Source of the DNA: Salinibaculum litoreum
GTDB lineage: Archaea; Halobacteriota; Halobacteria; Halobacteriales; Haloarculaceae
Length of the DNA stretch: 64,000 nucleotides
Direction: 5' to 3'
Assembly (NCBI GenBank): GCA_009789175.1
Contig: CP046866.1
Location: forward strand, 124,001 to 188,000
Positions 56,568 to 64,000 of this stretch are shown in pieces (the first letter of the stretch is position 1; each line of letters opens with the position of its first letter). The notes beneath the pieces were generated by a model. That model searched no databases and was not told the origin of the DNA. It saw only the letters and a list, made by a program, of their open reading frames with translations. A program made the position numbers and the translations under genes.

Positions 56568-57677
56568 GTGACGGCCAATGAACCACGGCCGAACCGCAAC
56601 CTCATTCGTGCAGCCCTCGACACGCTCCCGGTCAACGTCGCTATCCTCGATGCGAGTGGGACCATCGTCTGGACCAACCGTTCCTGGGGGGCATTCAGCG
56701 AAGCAGGCAGCGGGGACGCCGAGCGGACATCTATCGGTGTCAACTATCTCGACGCTGCCGCGGACAGCGACGAGTTCGGCGATAGGGCTATCGACGGACT
56801 GGACGCGTTGCTCACGGGCGAACACGAGGAGTTCTCCATGGAGTATCCCTGTCACACGCCCGACCGCGAGCAGTGGTATCTCATGTGGGCTGCACCCTTC
56901 GATGTCGACGGGCAGCGGTACGTAAGCGTCGCTCACTTCGACGTGACCGACCGCGCCCTCGCGGAGCAGGCAGTCGCCGACCGGACTGCGGAAGTCCGCC
57001 GCCAGCGGGACCACCTCGCCTTGCTCAACCAGATTGTCCGCCACGACATCCGCAACGACATCCAACTCGTCTTGACACACGCAGAGCTGTTAGAGGACGC
57101 TGTCCCGGAAGACGAACGGGACCACGTCGACCGCGTCCTCCAGCAGGCGTCACACGTCATCGAACTCACCGAGGCCGTCGGCGACCTGGAGGAAGTCATC
57201 ACCGACGACTCCGAGCCGACGCTGACGCCAGTCAACCTCGGCGCAGTCCTGCGAGTCGAAGTCGACAAACTCCGCTCCGGATACCAGACGGCACACACCA
57301 GCGTCACCGTTTCCGGCACCGAGGAGTTACCGTTCGAAACCGAGGTGCTGGCAAACGAGATGCTCTCGTCGGTGTTCGGCAACCTCCTGACGAACGCAGT
57401 CGTCCACAACACCAGCGACGAGCCACGGATCGACATCAGCATCGAACGTCGGACGGACGCCGTCGTTGTCACCGTCGCCGACGACGGGCCTGGCATTCCC
57501 GAAGCCGACTGGCAGAGCGCCTTCGGCCACGGTGAGATGGGGCTTGACAGCCCGGGAACCGGTATCGGGCTGTACCTCGTCGACAGCCTCACTGACCTCT
57601 ACGGCGGCGACGTCTGGATTACCGACAGCGACTTCGGCGGGACCGCGGTCCACGTAGAACTCCAACTTGCCGATTGA
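56568..57677 (+). CDS. PAS-domain sensor histidine kinase
   Basis: A 369-residue soluble kinase: one PAS domain (about 12-130; LDTLPVNVAILDASGTIVW), HisKA-like IVRHDIRNDIQLVLTHAELL with the phospho-His, and HATPase (LLTNAVVHN, DDGPGIPEAD, GTGIGLYLVDSL). It starts with GTG at 56568; no in-frame ATG precedes the PAS domain. It follows the pilin-like gene by 41 bases on the same strand and may read through from that operon. The signal is unknown. Confidence 0.87.
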   Translation: MTANEPRPNRNLIRAALDTLPVNVAILDASGTIVWTNRSWGAFSEAGSGDAERTSIGVNYLDAAADSDEFGDRAIDGLDALLTGEHEEFSMEYPCHTPDREQWYLMWAAPFDVDGQRYVSVAHFDVTDRALAEQAVADRTAEVRRQRDHLALLNQIVRHDIRNDIQLVLTHAELLEDAVPEDERDHVDRVLQQASHVIELTEAVGDLEEVITDDSEPTLTPVNLGAVLRVEVDKLRSGYQTAHTSVTVSGTEELPFETEVLANEMLSSVFGNLLTNAVVHNTSDEPRIDISIERRTDAVVVTVADDGPGIPEADWQSAFGHGEMGLDSPGTGIGLYLVDSLTDLYGGDVWITDSDFGGTAVHVELQLAD

Positions 57678-57717
57678 TAGGACGGTCGGCTGCGCGTCTC
57701 GCTTTCGATTGCGGACG

Positions 57718-58485
57718 CTATCTCGTCTGGTCGTCGGGTTCGGCCAGGCTCACGTCGATGCCCCGCTCGGCGAGGGCCTCGGCAAAGGCAGCGGAGTCGG
57801 CTTCGATACTCTCGAAGGTATTGTAGTGGACAGGGACGACCAGGTCCGGTTCCATGGCCCCGGCGAGGTCGGCGGCCGCCTGTCGGTCCATCGTGTACGT
57901 CCCGCCGATAGGTGGCAATAACACGTCGACGCCGAGTTCCTCGTGTCCTGCAAGCACGTCGGTGTCACCGGGGAAAAACACGCGCGTCCCATCGATGGAC
58001 AGCAGGAAGCCACACCCGAAGCCCTCCGGATGAATCGGCGTCCCGTCGGCACGGGTATGTGGGCCATCCGGGTGATTGTAGGCCGCCACGGTCCAGAAGA
58101 GTACGTCACCGATGGCACCCTGTGTTTCCATCCCGACTGTCCGAAGGTCGTACCCGAGGTCGACGGGTCTCGTGTCAGTCCGCTGCGTGCCGTGGACGTT
58201 GATACCCTCGAAGGTAACGAGAGTCGAGTCATCAGCTGCCACGCGGTCGATGCCGTCTGGGTCGTAGTGGTGGCGGTGCGTGACGAAGACGATATCGCCG
58301 TCTTCGGGCCGGTAGTCGTTCCCGGGTGGATGTGCCCCACGGGCGCGCTCGCTCGGTGGGTCCCACTCGCCGGTCAACACGCCGTAGCGGCCAGGGTCGA
58401 TGTAGACGACGGTCTCCGGGCCTGCGATGCGGATGGTGGCATAGCCCAGCCAGTCGATTATCAGTGAGCCGAACTCGACGGTCAT
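57718..58485 (-). CDS. metallo-beta-lactamase-fold hydrolase (UPF0173-like)
   Basis: A 255-residue protein of the MBL fold. Features are WLGYATIRI, YIDPGRYG, the metal motif VTHRHHYDPDGID, then FFPGDTDVL and VPVHYNTFE. The usual H-x-H-x-D-H metal motif reads HRHHYD here, so the normal Asp-His pair is shifted or replaced; the site may bind one metal. A second His for the metal is seen in AAYNHPDGPH. The substrate is unknown. It is convergent with the kinase gene, and its start codon is 54 bases from the end of the ligase gene (same strand). Confidence 0.8.
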   Translation of the reverse strand: MTVEFGSLIIDWLGYATIRIAGPETVVYIDPGRYGVLTGEWDPPSERARGAHPPGNDYRPEDGDIVFVTHRHHYDPDGIDRVAADDSTLVTFEGINVHGTQRTDTRPVDLGYDLRTVGMETQGAIGDVLFWTVAAYNHPDGPHTRADGTPIHPEGFGCGFLLSIDGTRVFFPGDTDVLAGHEELGVDVLLPPIGGTYTMDRQAAADLAGAMEPDLVVPVHYNTFESIEADSAAFAEALAERGIDVSLAEPDDQTR

Positions 58486-58539
58486 GGGTACTGTTCGGGA
58501 CCGTCGGGGTTAATCGCTCCCGGTTTCGGTTGGGTCGAG

Positions 58540-60201
58540 TTACCTGCCACCCTCTCCGGCCAGTCGCTTCACGCGCTCCAGCGTGTCTGCCGTCGCCGGC
58601 TCTTTGTCCTCGCGGACGGTGACGAACCGCGGGAACCGCAGCGCGTATCCCGACGAGTAGGTCGGTGAGGTCTGTATCTCTTCATAGCCCACCTCGAAGA
58701 CGACTGCGGGCGCTATGTCGACAGCAGTGCCATCCTCGTTGCGGATGTGCGGTGAGAGCAGGTCGGTCAGCTCTTCCAGTTGCTCGTCGGTGATGCCCGT
58801 CGCCACCTTTCCGATGGTCTCGTAGGCCTCGCCCGCTCGGACGGAGAGTTCGAAGGTCCCCAGCAGACTCGCCCGCCGTCCTTCACCCCACTCCGCGCCG
58901 GTGACGACCAGGTCTAGCGTCTCGACGTCGGGCTTGCGCTTGCGCCAGTCCTGCCCGCGCTTGCCGGGGGTGTAGGCGGCCTCGGGCTGTTTCAGCATGA
59001 TACCCTCGTGGCCGCCGGCGAGTGCGTCCGTCTCGACGGCCTCGATAGCCTCGGCATCGTCGTGGACCTGCAGTGTCGAGACGACCGACTCGTCGTCGAC
59101 GACCGAAGCGAGTCGCTCGTGGCGCGTTGCCAGCGGTGCATCGAGCAGGTCCTCACCGTCGGCGTGCAGGCAGTCGAAGGCGTGCAGGCGCACGGAAACG
59201 TCTTCCCGGGCCCGCGCCACGTCGTGTTTCCGTCGGAACCGCCGCAGTACCTGCTGGAAGGGCAGCGGAGTGCCGTCGTCGTCGACTGCGACCACTTCGC
59301 CGTCTAAGATGACGGGCACGTCGACGACTGACTCGACCGTCTCGACGACTTCGGGCAGCGGGTCGGTCACCTCCTCCATGTTCCGGGAGTACAGCGATAC
59401 CGCCTCGCCGTCGTAGTGGACCTGGACACGAGCGCCGTCGTACTTGATTTCGACACCGGCTTCGCCCCAGTCTTCCAGCGCGCCGGTGACGGTGCCCGTC
59501 TGTGCGAGCATCGCCTGCACCGGCCGACCCACCGTCAGCGTGATGTCGGCCAGTCCAGATGCTCCCTCCTCGCGGGCTGTCGTTGCGACGTGACCGTAAT
59601 CGTTCGAGACCTGCAGGGCGCGCTGGACGTCCTCGACGGGTACGTCGAAGGCCTCGGCGATGGCGTCTCTGACGGTCCCTTCGCCGACGCCGAGACGCAT
59701 CTCCGAGAGCACGAGCCGGGCGAGATACTTCGCTTCCGCGCTCTCACAGCGGTTGAACAGCCCGAACAGCGTGTCCAGTTTCGTCTCCTGGCTCCCCGCC
59801 CCTTCCGCGGCAGCGAGTGACCTGAGGTCGTCTTCCACGTCGGCGACGGCCAGCCCCTCCGTTCCGCCGGCACTGAACGCGGCCAGTCCCTGTTGGCCAC
59901 CGAACTCGTAGCTTGCGGCCACCTCGCCGATTTCGCCGGTCTCGGCCAGCCGCGTCTCGACGTCGTCGGCGCTGACGTTTTGCCCGGCCGCCCGCGCCAG
60001 CGCCTCGTAGAGTAGCTGTGGCCCGATATCGAGCGTGCGGGAGTCGTGCGCCGGGAACACCCGACCGAGCAGAAAGCGGGTCACCGTCGGCAGGTCCGAC
60101 CCGGCGTCGGCCAGCGCATCGGCGACGATGGTCCGAATCTCCAGGTCCGCGGGCTCGTCTTCGACGGTTGCGGCCGTGTCGGCGAAGGCGGCGAACTCCA
60201 T
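58540..60201 (-). CDS. lig: ATP-dependent DNA ligase
   Basis: A 553-residue replicative-type ligase with the archaeal/eukaryotic ligase I layout. The N-terminal DNA-binding domain occupies about 1-230. The adenylated Lys is in EIKYDGARVQVH; further motifs are SRNMEEVTDPLPE, LDGEVVAVD, EGIMLKQPEAAY and DWRKRKP. An OB domain completes it. The ATG at 60201 (MEFAAFADTA) matches the family; nine extra residues from 60228 are possible but less likely. It seals nicks in DNA replication and repair. Confidence 0.95.
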   Translation of the reverse strand: MEFAAFADTAATVEDEPADLEIRTIVADALADAGSDLPTVTRFLLGRVFPAHDSRTLDIGPQLLYEALARAAGQNVSADDVETRLAETGEIGEVAASYEFGGQQGLAAFSAGGTEGLAVADVEDDLRSLAAAEGAGSQETKLDTLFGLFNRCESAEAKYLARLVLSEMRLGVGEGTVRDAIAEAFDVPVEDVQRALQVSNDYGHVATTAREEGASGLADITLTVGRPVQAMLAQTGTVTGALEDWGEAGVEIKYDGARVQVHYDGEAVSLYSRNMEEVTDPLPEVVETVESVVDVPVILDGEVVAVDDDGTPLPFQQVLRRFRRKHDVARAREDVSVRLHAFDCLHADGEDLLDAPLATRHERLASVVDDESVVSTLQVHDDAEAIEAVETDALAGGHEGIMLKQPEAAYTPGKRGQDWRKRKPDVETLDLVVTGAEWGEGRRASLLGTFELSVRAGEAYETIGKVATGITDEQLEELTDLLSPHIRNEDGTAVDIAPAVVFEVGYEEIQTSPTYSSGYALRFPRFVTVREDKEPATADTLERVKRLAGEGGR

Positions 60202-60270
60202 CGGCGCATCGTAAGATACGTGGCACAAAAAGACGCCGCTTCTACCGAGCCGTCGCTGTCGGCTCTCCTC

Positions 60271-62742
60271 TCACTCGTCGTCGGTCCCAACGTAGGTCAC
60301 TTCGACTTCGATGCCGGGGGCGTCACCGTCGGCTGTCGACTCGTATGGCCCATCCACCTGGTTCGCGTTCGGTGTGTAGGGTGGCCCCTCGTAGTCGAAC
60401 TCCCCGTTGCCGTTGCTATCCCGGTGGGCGACGATGTAGATGCTTCTATTCTGCGTGATAGGTTTCTCCAGTGGGATGGTGACGCTCCCGCCATCCTCTC
60501 CGGGCTTGATGTAGTCGCTGCGCCCGATGACCGAGGAGTTGAGGCCGTCGTCGTAGACGACGACCCAGCCGCCGTCCGAGAGCGATGCTGATTCGATCTG
60601 GACCGCATCTCCCGTGGACGTAGCGTCACTTGCCCCGATGGATGCGACGGGTGAGGCGACGACGACGAATACGACGTACGCGATAGTCAACATCACAGCG
60701 GCGTGTTTTGTCCCGTCTCTGATGGACCCCTCGCCGAGTTGCCCTGCGATGAACCCGGAGGCAACCGCCTGAATCAGCGCGGTATGGAAAAAGACCAGCG
60801 TGTACGCGGCCTTATCGACACTGCCCAGGCGGCCGAACGCGCCAGTGCCGACGCCGAGTCTGTTCCCCGAATCCGGCGAGGGAACCGTCTCCGGCAGGCT
60901 CGGTACCAGCACCTCGTTGACCGCGAGGATGATGACGAGAAAGACCGCAAACGAGATGTAGATGACGACGAGGTAGGTAAGCATCTGCTGGCGGCGCTGT
61001 CTACGCATCTTCAGGTCTGCCCGGGACTGGTTGGCCGCGATACGAAGCACCGGCCCCATGTTCCCGCTGGCCTCCATCGCGTTGGTCAACAGGACGACGA
61101 TCCGCGTGATAGCAGTCGTCCTGACGCGGCGACCAAAGCGGACCAGTGCGTCGGAGACGCTCGCGCCATATTCCATGTCCCGCCAGATGCGGTCTACCTC
61201 GGGGGTCAACACCCCGAGGTCGCTACCCCGGATACGGTCGAACCCTTTGACGACGGACATCCCTGCCTCGTTGAGGCTGGCCAGTCGCTCCAGCAACTCC
61301 GGTGTCGCGGCTTCGATACCGTCGATACGGCGCTTGTACAGTTCCCTGATGACCGCATAGGTAATCAGGACGAACAGAAACGACTGTACGAGGATATCGT
61401 CCAGCACCCGTCTGTTGATGCCACTCTCGGTTAGCACCTGCGGGAACCGCACGGCAATCACTAGCAGGGCGACGGGGACGGTGACATACAGCAGCGTCTT
61501 CGGATTCCAGATGATGGTCTGCAGTGGGCTCCCCAGGACCGACTTGATGCGGCTCACCTTGTCGTACCACCCCAGGATGAGTTCGTTCTCGCGGTCGCTT
61601 GCGTGGCCGCCATCGGCCCGCCGGGCCTCGACCGGTGGCGCGGACCGAACTGGCGTCTGCAGGTCGTACCGGTCGAGGATGTCACCGCCGATGCTCCGGG
61701 AGATACCCAGCGTCTCCAGTTTCTGTGACAGAAAGAGCGCAAAGCCGATGTTTGCCAGCGGAATCAGGACGTACGCCAGCAGCGTCAGCAGCCACAGCGT
61801 GTCCGTCGTCGTCAGCCCGAACACCAGCAGGATGGTAATCAGGAACAGGACACCGGCGACGAGCACCGTCACGTACGCCTCGGCGATGGTCGCAAGCACT
61901 TCCAGGATTTCCTCCTGGCGTTCCTCGGCGTCTTCGCGGAACCGCTCGTATTGCTCGTCGAGGAACCCCGAGAGGCTACTCCCGCTCTGGAGGATACTGG
62001 CGAGGTTCTCCGAGAACGTCTTGAACTGCTCGCTGGGCGTCCGTTTGGACATCTCTCGAAGAGCGGTAATCATATCCCGTCCGAAGAGGTCCATCTCCCG
62101 GACGGTGATGCTCATCTCCCGTGCCGTCTCGCCGTACACTTCGCTGTTCTCCGTGAGCGTGCGCAGAATCTGGGGGAACTCCAGTCCGCCCCGCGAGAGG
62201 GCGAACATGAAGGCCGTGGTCCGTGGCAGCCCTTCCTCGATGCTGCGCCGTCGCACTTCGGCGTTGCTGGCCGGGAGTTGCCAGCGGAAGACGTACGCAA
62301 GTGCCGACGCGAACAGTCCGACCGTAAACCCGCCACCGAGTACGATGCTCCATCGCTCGGCCGGCGAGAGGACCAACTTGTAATCGACCCGTGCGCCCAG
62401 CGGGACGGCAATCGTGTCCGGCAGCCCCGTGAGCAGTCGGACGAACTGCTCGAAGACGAGCAAGACCCCGGAGATGGCGTAGGCACCCGCGATGCCGCCC
62501 GCCACGAGTGCCAGCACCGTGTACAGAAGCGTCGTCGCGGCGTAGCCGTTATACGAGTCGTTGATGTAGGCGGCTTCGAGCGTGCGCTTTCGGTCGGCGT
62601 TTTCCGAGACGAACCGGCCAAAGAGCAGGCGCGCAAAGCGGTAGACGACGCGTTTGATGCGGGTGTCGACTTTCGCGCCCAGCCACGCGCCGGTAGCGAG
62701 TACGACGAACACTGGCGGCAGGAACCAGACTGCGTTCACCAT
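60271..62742 (-). CDS. TadC-like pilus platform protein with C-terminal surface-type domain
   Basis: An 823-residue membrane protein. It has two T2SF domains (first around PRTTAFMFALSRGGLEFPQI, second around ELLERLASLNEAGMSVVKGF) and about nine membrane segments. After the last helix (about residue 690-705) there is a 115-residue beta-rich domain: SLSDGGWVVVYDDG, SVIGRSDYIKPGEDGG, VAHRDSNGNGEFDYEGPPY. This resembles a domain of haloarchaeal surface glycoproteins (DUF7282, from memory) and would sit outside the cell. The upstream gene, 1 base away, is its ATPase. The homologue at 52764-54725 lacks this domain. Confidence 0.88.
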   Translation of the reverse strand: MVNAVWFLPPVFVVLATGAWLGAKVDTRIKRVVYRFARLLFGRFVSENADRKRTLEAAYINDSYNGYAATTLLYTVLALVAGGIAGAYAISGVLLVFEQFVRLLTGLPDTIAVPLGARVDYKLVLSPAERWSIVLGGGFTVGLFASALAYVFRWQLPASNAEVRRRSIEEGLPRTTAFMFALSRGGLEFPQILRTLTENSEVYGETAREMSITVREMDLFGRDMITALREMSKRTPSEQFKTFSENLASILQSGSSLSGFLDEQYERFREDAEERQEEILEVLATIAEAYVTVLVAGVLFLITILLVFGLTTTDTLWLLTLLAYVLIPLANIGFALFLSQKLETLGISRSIGGDILDRYDLQTPVRSAPPVEARRADGGHASDRENELILGWYDKVSRIKSVLGSPLQTIIWNPKTLLYVTVPVALLVIAVRFPQVLTESGINRRVLDDILVQSFLFVLITYAVIRELYKRRIDGIEAATPELLERLASLNEAGMSVVKGFDRIRGSDLGVLTPEVDRIWRDMEYGASVSDALVRFGRRVRTTAITRIVVLLTNAMEASGNMGPVLRIAANQSRADLKMRRQRRQQMLTYLVVIYISFAVFLVIILAVNEVLVPSLPETVPSPDSGNRLGVGTGAFGRLGSVDKAAYTLVFFHTALIQAVASGFIAGQLGEGSIRDGTKHAAVMLTIAYVVFVVVASPVASIGASDATSTGDAVQIESASLSDGGWVVVYDDGLNSSVIGRSDYIKPGEDGGSVTIPLEKPITQNRSIYIVAHRDSNGNGEFDYEGPPYTPNANQVDGPYESTADGDAPGIEVEVTYVGTDDE

Positions 62743-62743
62743 G

Positions 62744-64000
62744 TCAGTCCTTGAGTGTGATGCCCGCGTTGTCTATCCGGTCCATCACCTGCTCTGCGTC
62801 GGCGTAGTACTTGTTGACCATCGCGGTGAACCGCCGGTAGTCGGTGATATCCTCCTGCTGGAGGTAGCGGAGGAAGCGCCGGCGGTTGCGCATCTCATGT
62901 AACAGGTCGGACTGGCTCCAGCCGCGCTCCTCGCGTATCTCTTCGAGCATCTCGGAGTTGGACTCGCTGAACTCGTCTTCGGTCGCCCGCCAGTTGTAGG
63001 TGTTCGAGTAGTCGAGTTCGCCGGTCCGCTGGTCTATCCCCTCGATTTCGGCCAGCGTTTTCGCCCGCCGGACCCGCTCGTCACCGGACCGGCCCAGCAC
63101 CTGCACACAGAGCACGTCAAGTGACGTGACCATCGGCCGTGGGACGTTTATCGGCTCGTTTTCCAGCCTGTTGATGACCGTCTGCACCGAGTCCGCGTGC
63201 ATCGTCGAGAAGGTCGTGTGGCCGGTGTTCATCGCCTGAAAGAGCGTAATCGCCTCCTCACCACGGACCTCCCCGACGACGATGTACTCCGGGCGGTGAC
63301 GGAGTGCCGACCGCAAGAGGTCGTACATCGTGATGTCTCCCTCGCCCATTCCTTCCCGGGTGACCGCGGACAGCCAGTTGTCGTGATACAGCGATAGCTC
63401 GCGAGTGTCCTCGATGGTGAGTACCTTCGACCGGGGCGGAATGAACATCGAGACGGCGTTCATCGAGGTGGTCTTGCCCGCTGCCGTCCCGCCTGCAAAG
63501 ATGAGCGAGCGGTTGTTTTCGATGGCCAGCCACAGATACGCGAGCATCCGCAGGTCGAAAGTCCCGTAGTTCAGGAGGTCGATGGGGGTGAACGGTTCGT
63601 CGGCGTACTTCCGGATGGTGAAGGCGGAGCCTTTCGGTGTGACCTCCTCGCCGAGTGCGAGCTCGATACGCGACCCATCGGGCAGTGTCGTCGACAGGAC
63701 GGGGTCCGAGACGGAGATGTGTCGCCCCGAGCGCTGGGCCAACTGGATGACGAAGTTGTTCAGTTCGTCGGTTTCGTAGATGACGTTGGTCTCGATATCG
63801 GTGTAATCGTCGTGGTAGACGAACACCGGCAGGCCCGGTCCGTCACAGGAGATGTCCTCGATGTGGGGGTCGTACATCAGCGGGTCAAGCTTCCCGTAGC
63901 CCTGGAACGACCGGTAGAGGTAGTAGAAGAGCCGATAGAACGACTCCTCGTCGATTGCGACGCCGTATTCCTCCAGACGCTCGCGGAGTTCCTCCCGGAG
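62744..64000 (-). CDS. type IV pilus-like secretion ATPase (5' end cut by window)
   Basis: At least 418 residues of a TadA/GspE-family ATPase; the frame is still open at base 64000, so the N-terminus lies outside. Seen are LIFAGGTAAGKTTSMNA (Walker A), EDTRELSLYHDNW, IVVGEVRGEEAI (Walker B) and TGHTTFSTMHADS. An ATG at 63877 is internal, since the preceding codons (FYRLFYYLYRSFQGYGKLD) are typical family sequence. It pairs with the TadC-like gene directly downstream. It is a paralogue of the ATPase at 50989-52761. Confidence 0.92.
   Translation of the reverse strand, partial: LREELRERLEEYGVAIDEESFYRLFYYLYRSFQGYGKLDPLMYDPHIEDISCDGPGLPVFVYHDDYTDIETNVIYETDELNNFVIQLAQRSGRHISVSDPVLSTTLPDGSRIELALGEEVTPKGSAFTIRKYADEPFTPIDLLNYGTFDLRMLAYLWLAIENNRSLIFAGGTAAGKTTSMNAVSMFIPPRSKVLTIEDTRELSLYHDNWLSAVTREGMGEGDITMYDLLRSALRHRPEYIVVGEVRGEEAITLFQAMNTGHTTFSTMHADSVQTVINRLENEPINVPRPMVTSLDVLCVQVLGRSGDERVRRAKTLAEIEGIDQRTGELDYSNTYNWRATEDEFSESNSEMLEEIREERGWSQSDLLHEMRNRRRFLRYLQQEDITDYRRFTAMVNKYYADAEQVMDRIDNAGITLKD

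Overview
This 64 kb window is high-GC chromosomal DNA of an extremely halophilic archaeon (class Halobacteria). The evidence is acidic proteins (Asp/Glu-rich, few Lys), a halorhodopsin, an archaeal proteasome beta subunit, gyrase next to topoisomerase VI, TadA/FlaI-type pilus ATPases, and TATA boxes about 25-28 bases before many start codons (leaderless messages). The genus is not determined. No tRNA, rRNA, CRISPR array or complete insertion sequence was recognised. Coding density is very high and genes overlap mostly by ATGA or similar junctions.

Layout. 1-4.5 kb: acetate block (acetyl-CoA synthetase, cut by the window edge; a two-gene DUF4212/sodium-solute symporter; a Usp protein). 4.5-7.5 kb: a permease fused to Usp domains, divergent from an Lrp/AsnC regulator. 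7.7-8.5 kb: halorhodopsin. 8.5-12 kb: an accessory-looking stretch with a structured intergenic block, a lower-GC membrane-anchored HNH protein, small membrane proteins and an HTH/membrane pair. 12-17 kb: proteasome beta subunit, a strange V-x-x-x repeat membrane protein, a sugar phosphomutase, a lipoprotein, and a cdd-udp nucleoside salvage pair. 17-21.2 kb: MoxR-DUF4129-DUF58-membrane protein operon.

22-32.2 kb is the most distinctive region: a single-strand eleven-gene operon for a Tat-exported, membrane-bound uptake [NiFe] hydrogenase (small subunit, large subunit, cytochrome b, maturation protease), a 58-residue zinc-finger-like microprotein, and a complete HypC-D-E-A-B-F set. Electrons from H2 oxidised outside the membrane would pass through the iron-sulfur clusters to cytochrome b and the quinone pool; the Hyp proteins build the Fe(CN)2CO and nickel centre. 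A type II NADH dehydrogenase, another quinone reductase, lies convergent to it behind its own probable regulator.

34-39.5 kb: sugar epimerase, arginase, a GIDE-like membrane protein, and a second permease plus separate Usp gene. 39.6-49.2 kb: gyrA-gyrB (minus) and top6B-top6A (plus) with a second GIDE-like gene between. 49.3-64 kb: two histidine kinases, two type IV pilus-like secretion modules (plus strand: ATPase, TadC-like, pilin-like Ig-rich protein; minus strand: ATPase, cut by the window end, and a TadC-like protein with an extra C-terminal domain), a metallo-beta-lactamase-fold protein and the ATP-dependent DNA ligase.

The best candidates for something undescribed are the microprotein and the Cys-rich tail in the hydrogenase operon, the tetrad-repeat protein, the HNH membrane protein, and the TadC-like protein with a surface-type C-terminal domain. 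All functions are read from sequence and family knowledge; nothing was searched.
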